Of a stretch of DNA of 53,577 nt, positions 26,011-33,104 are shown piece by piece. The stretch's first letter is position 1; each line of letters opens with the position of its first letter. The notes under the pieces were generated by a model. That model ran no database searches and was not told the DNA's origin. It saw nothing but the letters and a program-made list of their open reading frames with translations. The position numbers and the translations under genes were made by a program. Where the stretch lies: assembly GCA_015232315.1 (NCBI GenBank), contig JADFZZ010000035.1:1-53577 (forward strand). Direction: 5' to 3'. Source of the DNA: SAR324 cluster bacterium. GTDB lineage: Bacteria > SAR324 > NAC60-12.

Positions 26011-27294
26011 ATGACCAACTGGTTATCTACGTTTCTGATCATCCTCTGTGTCATTCCGACTTTTCTTCAGGCAGAAACAGACCCGATTTTTTCTGGAACG
26101 GAAGTGACACTGCAACAAGTATTGGATTATGCGTTTGAACACAATCCCGGTTGGAAAGCTGGAAATTTGCGTGTGCTTCAGGCCCGGGAAAAAGTGAAGG
26201 AAGCTTCCGGGTGGGAAAATCTGAATCTCAGCATTTCTCAATTTGTCGACCCCCTTGAAACCCGTCTGGGACCCCAGGAAACCATCTTGAATTTTTCCCA
26301 GAAAATTCCCTTTTGGGGACAAACGGAATATGGTGAAAACGCCGCGAATGCCATGGTGGATTCCTCAAAATCAGGACTGGAACAGGAACGTCTCACCCTG
26401 ATCACAGATATTAAAAAAACCTGGTATGATTTGTGGGAACTCCAGCAAACCCGTGAAGTGCTCCTGGAAAATCAACAGTTGCTGGAACAGATTTCTTCTC
26501 TGGGAAGTGTGGACAATACCGGCGGTGGAGGCACCCTTCGTAGTGTGCTCAAGGCGCAGACCCAGATTGGCCAGAGTGCCTATGATCTGGTGCTGGTGGA
26601 AGACCGTCTGGCCAGCACCAACATTCGCCTCAACAGTTTGATGGGACGAACCGACATGAATTTCTTTCCTCGAATCGCCAAACCGGAAACTCCTGAATTT
26701 GACGCGACTTTAACCGCTGTGCTGGACCTGGTTCAACAACATAGTCCCGAACTGAAGCAACTGGACGCGAATATCAGTAAAAGCCGTTTTGAAGCTGAAC
26801 AGATGGATGCCCAAACCGCATTCCCCGGTGTCACGCTGGGAGTGAATTATTTTGTGATTGGTGAGCCTCTCAATCCGAATATGCTCGATGCGGGCAAGGA
26901 CGCCTGGAACATCATGCTGGGGATCAGCATCCCCTGGGGAAATTCCAAACTGTCTTCACGGGCATCACAAGCCGAACTCGAGGCTCAGCGAACCGCAATG
27001 CTTAAGGAACATCGAAGCAACATGCTCCGGGATCAAACCTCACGGGTGTATTACAAAATCATCAATGCCCAACGTTTGAATACCTTGTTTCAGCAAACAC
27101 TGTTGCCACATGCGCAAAACACACTGTCTCTTGCCGATCGAGCCTATCGAACAGGACAGGAAACATCCATGGCAGTACTGGAAGCCCGGAATGTCCTGCT
27201 CAATTTTCAGATCAGCGCCATTCGGGCGTTGGCCGATTGGCTGAGAGCGTTGGCTGAACTGGAACAACTCACAGGTAAATCACTGGCCTCTTGA
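26011..27294 (+). CDS. TolC-family outer-membrane efflux protein (CusC-like), copy 1
   Basis: GGAAGGAG precedes ATG 26011. A signal peptide ('WLSTFLIILCVIPTFLQAE') leads into a TolC-type outer membrane factor with two repeats of long helices: 'VLDYAFEHNPGWKAGNLRVLQAREKVKEASG' in the first half and 'VLDLVQQHSPELKQLDANISKSR' in the second. The 427-residue length is standard. No lipobox Cys follows the signal, unlike E. coli CusC. It should form the outer-membrane channel for the CusB/CusA pump encoded just upstream. Another TolC homologue follows immediately, an unusual duplication. Confidence 0.88.
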   Translation: MTNWLSTFLIILCVIPTFLQAETDPIFSGTEVTLQQVLDYAFEHNPGWKAGNLRVLQAREKVKEASGWENLNLSISQFVDPLETRLGPQETILNFSQKIPFWGQTEYGENAANAMVDSSKSGLEQERLTLITDIKKTWYDLWELQQTREVLLENQQLLEQISSLGSVDNTGGGGTLRSVLKAQTQIGQSAYDLVLVEDRLASTNIRLNSLMGRTDMNFFPRIAKPETPEFDATLTAVLDLVQQHSPELKQLDANISKSRFEAEQMDAQTAFPGVTLGVNYFVIGEPLNPNMLDAGKDAWNIMLGISIPWGNSKLSSRASQAELEAQRTAMLKEHRSNMLRDQTSRVYYKIINAQRLNTLFQQTLLPHAQNTLSLADRAYRTGQETSMAVLEARNVLLNFQISAIRALADWLRALAELEQLTGKSLAS

Positions 27295-27304
27295 AAGGGT
27301 GATT

Positions 27305-28663
27305 ATGACAAAACGAATTTCTTCAATTAAGCGCTTTGCCCAGGGGGTGATTCTGTGGGTACTTTTCCTGAATGTGGTGGCGGTGCAAGCTTCTACAGAA
27401 CAAAATTCACCCGTTTCCTTATTGACACCTGAAACCCAATGGAGCGAAGCCACGCGGAAAATCATCAACCTCCCGACAGAGCAACAGGCCTCTGCCATTG
27501 CAGAGAAACCGTTGTCCAGAGAATTGACGGTCGCGTTGATTGAGCGGCGTTCGCCTGAATTACAGGCCGCGAAAGCGCGTTGGCAGGCGACCCTTCAGCA
27601 ATCATCCCAACTGGACGCGCTGATGGACACACTCGGCGTTTATGGACAATATCTCAGCACCCCCACAGGCATGGGACAGAGTAAAGCCATGATTTCCCGA
27701 CAATTCCCCTATCCGGGTGTGATGACGTTGCAAAACAGGATTATTCAGGAACAGGTTCAGGTTTCGACCTGGCAATATGAGATCATGCGTCGGGATCTAT
27801 GGATCAAGGCTAAAAAACGCTATCATGAAGGACAATTTCTGAAAGAACGTCTGGGACTTTTGAACCAGACTCTGGATTTGCTGGAAAATCTGCATAAAAC
27901 GGTTCGTTCTTTTTACAGCACAGGAAAATCGCGTCTGATGGATTTGCTGAATGTTGAAATCCAGATTGCTCAACTCAAAGATGATGAACAGTCTGTGCAG
28001 GAAAATCTGGCTGTCTTGCAGGTCGAATTGAACGAAATGATGAATTTTCCCGCAAAATTACAATGGGAATGGATGCCGCATCCCGCCTTGAGTGAGTTTG
28101 ATTTGAAGGATCAGGACGTCCCTGAAATTTCACAGGAATATCCGGAATTGAAAATTATAAAATCCCAGTGGAATCAAATGGAATCGATGGTGATTCTGGA
28201 AACAGAAGCCATCACGCCCCAATTGTCTCCAGACTGGGCGCTTCAGTCCCACACGCAGGCAACGTCCATGGATAAAGCGGCCTTGCCAATTCCTACACCA
28301 TCGCCTGTTTTTGGCAACCGACAGGCCTATCTTGAAGAAATTAGTTACAAACGTGATGCCGGGAAACATGAAATTGAGGCACTGACCAACCAATTGACGG
28401 CCCAGCTTCACTCCACTGTCCGCTATCTGAATCAGGCCCGGCGGGATCTGAGAATCTTTCAGCAGACGGTTCTGCCCAAATCCCGGGAAATGGTAAAATC
28501 CGCCAATTCGGAATACGCTGTGGGAAAAATAGAATTACCCGGAGCCCTGCAATCCCAGACCAATCTGCTCAAGGTGGAAACAGAATGGTTCAAGTCCATC
28601 CAGATGCTGCGGGATCAGATCCTTGAGTATCAAAAACTGATGAATATCACACAAGCCGATTGA
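27305..28663 (+). CDS. TolC-family outer-membrane efflux protein, copy 2
   Basis: ATG 27305 is preferred over GTG 27299 because GAAAGGG lies about 7 bases upstream. The gene starts 10 bp after the previous stop. The signal ('FAQGVILWVLFLNVVAVQA') is followed by a TolC fold: 'LTVALIERRSPELQAAKARWQATLQQ' and a second helical repeat from about residue 320. It differs clearly from copy 1, so it is not a recent tandem duplication. It contains a Pro-rich insert near residue 330. Its partner could be the same CusBA pump or the second RND system. Confidence 0.82.
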   Translation: MTKRISSIKRFAQGVILWVLFLNVVAVQASTEQNSPVSLLTPETQWSEATRKIINLPTEQQASAIAEKPLSRELTVALIERRSPELQAAKARWQATLQQSSQLDALMDTLGVYGQYLSTPTGMGQSKAMISRQFPYPGVMTLQNRIIQEQVQVSTWQYEIMRRDLWIKAKKRYHEGQFLKERLGLLNQTLDLLENLHKTVRSFYSTGKSRLMDLLNVEIQIAQLKDDEQSVQENLAVLQVELNEMMNFPAKLQWEWMPHPALSEFDLKDQDVPEISQEYPELKIIKSQWNQMESMVILETEAITPQLSPDWALQSHTQATSMDKAALPIPTPSPVFGNRQAYLEEISYKRDAGKHEIEALTNQLTAQLHSTVRYLNQARRDLRIFQQTVLPKSREMVKSANSEYAVGKIELPGALQSQTNLLKVETEWFKSIQMLRDQILEYQKLMNITQAD

Positions 28664-28738
28664 TGGAAAATCGGAGATTAAAAACAAGAGAAAAAACCAC
28701 GGTATTTCCAACCATAATTTGCTTAATTAAGGAGACAT

Positions 28739-29236
28739 ATGCCAGTATTCGGGATTCTGATGATGGGAATGATGGTGTTCATGATGAGTATGCATTTCAG
28801 CCCAATGCTTCAACAGCAAGAAAATAAAGATGGCTCAGGACAACAGCACGCCTCTTCTCCTATGATGGGAATGGTTTCAGGAAGCGGTACTCATTGTATG
28901 TCGGCACCACCGGTTCCTGCAGAAATGGCCACTCGAACCAATCCACTTGCCAAAACTCCGGAATCCGTAGCCAGGGGGGGACTTATCTTTAATGAGAACT
29001 GTGCTTCGTGTCATGGAACAGATGGCCGGGGAGATGGACCCGCCGCATCGGGATTTTCGCCCCAGCCCGCTAATTTGCTGGAACTGGCAAAAGCTCGTTC
29101 AGAGGGAGAACTGGCGTGGAGGATCAGTAATGGTTTTGGTGCCATGCCCGCATGGAAATCCGTATTGCAGGATGAGGACATCTGGCATGTCGTGAATTTT
29201 ATCCAGACACTTCAGTCAATATCAGCGTCAAAGTAA
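28739..29236 (+). CDS. Membrane-anchored monohaem cytochrome c
   Basis: AAGGAG precedes ATG 28739. A Met-rich hydrophobic N-terminus ('VFGILMMGMMVFMMSMHF') acts as a signal or anchor. A flexible Met/His linker and a cytochrome c domain with CASCH follow ('GTDGRGDGPAASGFSPQPANL'), and a distal-Met region 'GFGAMPAWKS'. It is similar to the gene at 19952, so two related cytochromes bracket the Cus-like genes. The Met-rich stretch may bind copper. Likely a periplasmic electron carrier. Confidence 0.87.
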   Translation: MPVFGILMMGMMVFMMSMHFSPMLQQQENKDGSGQQHASSPMMGMVSGSGTHCMSAPPVPAEMATRTNPLAKTPESVARGGLIFNENCASCHGTDGRGDGPAASGFSPQPANLLELAKARSEGELAWRISNGFGAMPAWKSVLQDEDIWHVVNFIQTLQSISASK

Positions 29237-29428
29237 ATACCTGACTGAGAGCATGTTTAAAAGCCTTGATGACTTGTGGCAGGGTGTGTTAAGGACGGTC
29301 ATGCTGATGGAGTGGCATTTTCCTGAATTTATCTGGGGTTGTTCTTCTTCAACAATCATCACAACTGAACGCGCTGAGGGACACACCCGGCGTGTATTAT
29401 TTCGGTCACCCCCTGGAATTGGAATGAT

Positions 29429-29842
29429 ATGGATGTTGACTATAAAATTACAAAAGATGTATCCGCGGATGATGTGATTCAGTTACTGGCTGAAGAAGGC
29501 GTTTCGTGGCTTGGAACAGACACTAGCTGGGTGGAACCTTCGTTGAGAGGAGCCTATTGTTTTGTGGGCGCATACTGGAACGGGCGGCTGATCGGCATGG
29601 CTCAAGCTTTGTCGGATACGTCCTCCCATGCTTATGTGCATCAGGTGATTGTCTCAAAAAGCGTTCGAGGAAAAGGAGTGGGGAAAAAAATGGTCAGTAT
29701 GCTTCTTGATTATTTGCAGGAGCAGGGAATTGACTGGATCAGACTGATTTGTGATCCCGAACTTGAAGAATTTTATGGGGATCTCCGCTTCAAAAAAACG
29801 GAGGAACTGGTCATGATTTATGAGGCCCCTGAAAAATCCTGA
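29429..29842 (+). CDS. GNAT-family N-acetyltransferase
   Basis: The GNAT core is clear: 'FVGAYWNGRLIGMAQALSD', then 'AYVHQVIVSKSVRGKGVGKKMVSMLLDYL' with the acetyl-CoA loop R-G-K-G-V-G, and the C-terminal 'EEFYGDLRFKKTE'. At 137 residues it is a minimal single-domain member. The substrate is unknown. The ribosome site is weak. The 29237-29428 gap before it holds no gene. Confidence 0.85.
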   Translation: MDVDYKITKDVSADDVIQLLAEEGVSWLGTDTSWVEPSLRGAYCFVGAYWNGRLIGMAQALSDTSSHAYVHQVIVSKSVRGKGVGKKMVSMLLDYLQEQGIDWIRLICDPELEEFYGDLRFKKTEELVMIYEAPEKS

Positions 29843-29854
29843 ATTTTATTCCGC

Positions 29855-30283
29855 TCATTTCTGGGAGATCTGGGAATATTTTTTGTAAAACGTATTCCAG
29901 CGTTCAACCCTGCGGGCCGCTTCATTAACGGAGGTAATGATTTCACTGAGATCCAGTGGTTTTTCAAAATAATCATAGGCTCCGTTTTTCATGCATTGAA
30001 TCACATTGGGCAAATTGCTGTGTGCGGTGATGATAAAAATCTGCATGATGGAATTGAGTTCCTTGATTTCTTTCAGCAGTTCAATGCCGGTCATTTCCTC
30101 CATTTGAATATCTGTAATCACCACATTGAAATAACTGTGTTCCAGAGTCGCAAGTGCTTCTTCAGCACTTTTGGCCTGACTCACATGGTGTCCCAGTTTA
30201 GTGAGTGTTTTTTCCAGAATCATGCGGATGTTTTCATCATCATCCACAACCAGAATATTGAGTTTGTTGCCGGTAGTTTTCAT
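29855..30283 (-). CDS. Stand-alone receiver (CheY-like response regulator)
   Basis: The 142-residue single receiver domain has the acidic pocket 'VVDDDEN' at 12-18, phosphoacceptor Asp58 in 'VVITDIQM', Thr in 'IITAHS' and Lys in 'YFEKPLD'. A short helical tail replaces any DNA-binding output, so it signals by protein interaction. It is not next to a kinase; the nearest is the hybrid kinase 7 kb away. It is convergent with the GNAT gene and divergent from msrP. Confidence 0.92.
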   Translation of the reverse strand: MKTTGNKLNILVVDDDENIRMILEKTLTKLGHHVSQAKSAEEALATLEHSYFNVVITDIQMEEMTGIELLKEIKELNSIMQIFIITAHSNLPNVIQCMKNGAYDYFEKPLDLSEIITSVNEAARRVERWNTFYKKYSQISQK

Positions 30284-30386
30284 AATTGCCTTTTCGTCAG
30301 ATGTGTAGGAGCATACCTTTAATATTCATGCTTGAAAAAGAACTTCAAGAGCATCCTGAAAAATAAATAGCCATTTTGAGGTATCC

Positions 30387-31328
30387 ATGCACATCAAATG
30401 CCGAAAATCATGGGAAATTCCAGAATCAGAGATCACACCACATTCAGTGTACTGCAATCGTCGGACACTTCTCAAGGCCATGGGCTTTGCGGGGTCCGCA
30501 ACCCTCATGTCGTCAATCTTGCAGGCGGCCACCGCAGGTTTCCCGTCCAACCCCAACAAGTCTTTTGACGATCTGGAAACAACTTCTGAAGACCTGGCCA
30601 CCAGCTACAACAATTTTTATGAATTTTCCACGGACAAACAGGCAGTGAAATCGTTGTCCAGAAATTTTCAGACAGAACCATGGACCCTGGAAATTGGGGG
30701 ACTCTGTGGAAAACCACAAACACTCGATGTGAATCAACTCGCCTCCTCGATTGGACTTGAACAACGGATCTATCGTTTTCGCTGTGTGGAAACATGGTCC
30801 ATGGTGGTTCCGTGGGATGGCTTTCCTCTAAAAAAGATTCTGGCGCTTGCTGAACCTTCCAGTTCCGCAAAGTTTATCAAATTTTCCAGCTTCTACAGGC
30901 CTGATGAAGCCCCGGGACAAAAAAGCAAGTGGTATCCCTGGCCTTATGTGGAGGGACTCACCATGGAAGAAGCGGCCAATGAGCTGGCGTTTATTGCCAC
31001 GGGAATGTATGGCAAACCCCTTCCGCCACAGAATGGCGCACCGTTGCGTCTGGTGGTTCCATGGAAATATGGCTTCAAAAGCATCAAAGCCATCACAAAA
31101 ATTGAGTTTGTGGACACGATGCCGACCAGCCTGTGGATGGCACTTGCTCCTGATGAATATGGTTTTTATGCCAATGTGAACCCTGAAGTTTCCCATCCAA
31201 GATGGTCTCAGGCACAGGAAAAACCGTTAGGATCCTGGTTTGGTAAGGTTCCAACCAAAATGTTCAATGGCTATGAGCATGAAGTGGGGGGATTGTATAA
31301 GAATCTGGATCTGCGTAAGTGGTATTAG
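30387..31328 (+). CDS. msrP: MsrP-like periplasmic molybdopterin methionine-sulfoxide reductase
   Basis: The protein carries a twin-arginine signal (Arg25-Arg26 in 'CNRRTLLKAMGFAG') and the MsrP/YedY core. The molybdenum-ligand Cys133 lies in 'FRCVETWSMVVPWDGFPL', followed by 'PWPYVEGL' and 'YGKPLPPQNGAPLRLVVPWKYGFK'. Its 313-residue length matches the family. MsrP repairs oxidised Met residues in periplasmic proteins. GAGG lies five bases before the ATG. The usual membrane partner MsrQ is not downstream: the next gene is convergent and unrelated. A separate electron donor is therefore needed; the nearby cytochromes c are one possibility. Confidence 0.93.
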   Translation: MHIKCRKSWEIPESEITPHSVYCNRRTLLKAMGFAGSATLMSSILQAATAGFPSNPNKSFDDLETTSEDLATSYNNFYEFSTDKQAVKSLSRNFQTEPWTLEIGGLCGKPQTLDVNQLASSIGLEQRIYRFRCVETWSMVVPWDGFPLKKILALAEPSSSAKFIKFSSFYRPDEAPGQKSKWYPWPYVEGLTMEEAANELAFIATGMYGKPLPPQNGAPLRLVVPWKYGFKSIKAITKIEFVDTMPTSLWMALAPDEYGFYANVNPEVSHPRWSQAQEKPLGSWFGKVPTKMFNGYEHEVGGLYKNLDLRKWY

Positions 31329-31348
31329 GAGCAACAAAAAAATAACTT

Positions 31349-31399
31349 CCTGAAGTTTTTTCAGCCTTCAGGTAAAAGGTAGCTTTTTCCTTTTACCTG
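31349..31399. terminator. Overlapping inverted repeats between msrP and the MamF-like gene
   Basis: CCTGAAG/CTTCAGG (31349-31372, with an internal T6 loop) overlaps an 11-bp perfect stem CAGGTAAAAGG/CCTTTTACCTG (31369-31399). Placed between convergent genes, it probably ends transcription from both sides, although the T-runs are inside the loops rather than downstream. Confidence 0.55.
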
Positions 31400-31414
31400 A
31401 CACCGTTCTGCTCG

Positions 31415-31741
31415 TTATATGCCTTCGGCCCAATCGCCAACAAAAGGAAGTTTCCACGCTCTTGCGAGCAATACTGAAAACATCCCCGCAAAGGAAAATA
31501 TTAAAACGAGAAACGCGGATAAGCCGAAGAAAAATTGTCCAAGAACAGGAATATAGAGCGCAAATATCGCGATAACTGTCCAAAGCCACAATACGACACC
31601 TTGACGTGCGTGAAAATGAACATATTCATCATCCTTGTTCAGCAGGATTGGAATCAAACAAAAAATACCCAGATAACTTATGAACGCCAATATATACGTT
31701 CTAATTGAAAATTCGCTTTCCAAAACTTTTGTCTCAGCCAT
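31415..31741 (-). CDS. MamF/MmsF-like magnetosome membrane protein (DUF4870-type)
   Basis: The 108-residue protein has three hydrophobic segments. The conserved block 'SYLGIFCLIPILL' then 'DDEYVHFHARQGVVLW' is followed by 'WTVIAIFALYIPVLGQFFFG' and a C-terminal 'AWKLPFVGDWAEGI'. Length, order and wording match the MamF/MmsF family of magnetosome proteins as I recall them ('SYLGILCFVP..', 'DDEYVYFHAKQG..W'). Members influence crystal size and shape. More distant DUF4870 proteins occur in non-magnetic bacteria, so function is not proven by similarity alone. The next gene upstream is Mms6/MamD-like, which strengthens the reading. Confidence 0.72.
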   Translation of the reverse strand: MAETKVLESEFSIRTYILAFISYLGIFCLIPILLNKDDEYVHFHARQGVVLWLWTVIAIFALYIPVLGQFFFGLSAFLVLIFSFAGMFSVLLARAWKLPFVGDWAEGI

Positions 31742-31808
31742 ATCATCTCTTTCAATTCAAGGTTAATCATTATGCCCGGAGGGCTTTGTTTGGAAGAAGA
31801 ATTATGCT

Positions 31809-32327
31809 CTATTCGGCCTTACTTTGACGGCTTTTCTGGTACCATAACAAAGCACCCGCAATCAAGATTATAAGTACCATAACAGGCCCCAAAGTAGCTA
31901 AACCTACTCCTGTGCCCGCAACCGCGCCCGCACCTTTGGCCGTGGATAAAGCCATCGTGCCTTTGCCTGCGGCCGCGCCTTTACCGGCCACCATGCCTTT
32001 GCCTGCGGCAACGCCTTTACCGGCCACTACGCCTTTGCCTGTGGCGGCCGCTCCGTTTCCCACTGCGCCTTTGCCTGCGATCGTGCCAGCGGCTTTTCCG
32101 GTTCCTGCGCCTTTAGCCATGGCCGTTCCACCTTTAGCGGCGGCACCATTCATTGTTTGAAACTCGATGGTACCATTCGTAGGTGGAAGTGCGCCTTTAG
32201 CCATCTCAAATTCAACAGTTCCTCTAACGGCACCGGCTTTAGCGGCACCACCTCTTGCCACATCAAATTCCAGTCCAGTGATATTTTCAACACCAGTTCC
32301 CTTAAGTATTAACGTTTGTTTGGGCAT
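31809..32327 (-). CDS. Mms6/MamD/MamG-like Gly-Ala-Lys-rich magnetosome-type protein
   Basis: The start ATG 32327 has a perfect GAAGGAGG seven bases upstream; a longer frame from 32417 is unlikely. The 172-residue protein has an N-terminal part with 'LEFDVARGGAAKAG' and 'VEFEMAKGA' repeats. A Gly/Ala-rich middle follows with a six-residue period (xxAGKG repeated, about residues 93-123). One C-terminal transmembrane helix follows, opened by 'GLATLGPVMVLIILIAGALLWYQKSRQS'-type sequence. In Mms6, MamD and MamG the same order occurs: Gly/Ala region, 'LGxWGP', helix, 'YxxxKSR'. The acidic iron-binding tail of Mms6 is missing here; the tail is basic. Crystal binding is inferred only. Confidence 0.6.
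   Translation of the reverse strand: MPKQTLILKGTGVENITGLEFDVARGGAAKAGAVRGTVEFEMAKGALPPTNGTIEFQTMNGAAAKGGTAMAKGAGTGKAAGTIAGKGAVGNGAAATGKGVVAGKGVAAGKGMVAGKGAAAGKGTMALSTAKGAGAVAGTGVGLATLGPVMVLIILIAGALLWYQKSRQSKAE
31960..32049. repeat. 18-bp tandem repeats coding for xxAGKG units
   Basis: Five consecutive 18-bp units alternate between two variants (CCTTTGCCTGCGGCNNCG and CCTTTACCGGCCACNANG), giving a 36-bp higher-order period. This suggests growth by tandem duplication inside the Mms6-like gene. Confidence 0.85.
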
Positions 32328-32363
32328 ATTGCCTCCTTCAATATTTTGGTTCACCCTGGAAGA

Positions 32364-32381
32364 TTCCGATCGAAATCGGAA
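32364..32381. promoter_or_regulatory. Hairpin upstream of the Mms6-like gene
   Basis: TTCCGAT (32364-32370) and ATCGGAA (32375-32381) form a 7-bp stem with a 4-nt loop, 37 bp before the start codon at 32327. It may be an operator or mRNA leader hairpin. Confidence 0.35.
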
Positions 32382-32755
32382 ACCTGATCTATTCCTGTTC
32401 AAATGACAGGAAATCACTTCTTCAAAAAGAATATATTGAGGTGATAACGATTTATAGCAAATTGAAAAAAAAAAAAAATAGAATTCTTGCTTTGAAAAAA
32501 TAATTCTTGATGGGGTGGGAGAGAAACTGTCTGTCCGTCTGAAAAACTTCTTGTTGTGAGGCTTCTTTTACTTCCGTAACCTGAAGCGAATTCTGAATTA
32601 CTCAACATCCGGGATCATTGAGTTGTCCTTTTATCGGACAGGATTTTTCTAGAGCAAAAGTCACAAAAAATCAAAATCCTTAAAAGTTGTTTTTTATTAC
32701 GAATTCGTTAAAAATTTTTACGGGCTGTTATGTCTTCGGCCACAATATTTTCTGG

Positions 32756-33011
32756 TTACGAACGTCCCGTTCGTAAGCGTTCCATGACCCACCCTCGGGT
32801 GGGTGCGAAGCTCTGCTTCGCCTGGTGGATAACGTGCCCCTTGGGACGTTGGGCACGAGCAAAATACCCTTTCGAAGACGGTAGCATCGGGTTACGTCCC
32901 GATGAAATTCCACGGTTTGTCACCTTCCCCGGGACGTAACCCGGGGCTACCGTTCCAGGCATCGTCCTGTCCGGTTTGCGCTACTCACTGGCGAAACGAT
33001 GACTATAGCCG
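32756..33011. repeat. Cluster of dispersed repeats in the 32328-33104 gap
   Basis: The 777-bp gap has no convincing gene; short frames across it are repeat-derived. It contains a palindrome TTACGAACG/CGTTCGTAA (32756-32776, related to 19895-19919) and the second copy of the 37-bp repeat (32827-32863). It also holds a 76-bp element with 24-bp terminal inverted repeats (32878-32953), and a 22-bp sequence at 32990-33011 found again exactly at 52904-52925. A long A-tract lies near 32465. Confidence 0.8.
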
Positions 33012-33104
33012 CCTAAATAATTTTTCAATTGAGTATCCATGATGAAACTTGATACAAACAGATATTCCCGGGTTTCGTCAAACTATCTTTGAGAAATATA
33101 TTTT

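Noticed and set aside
32167-32406. Plus-strand frame rich in Ala/Pro/Leu opposite the Mms6-like gene
   Set aside because: It arises from the GC-rich tandem repeat; the minus-strand frame has a perfect ribosome site and a TM helix.
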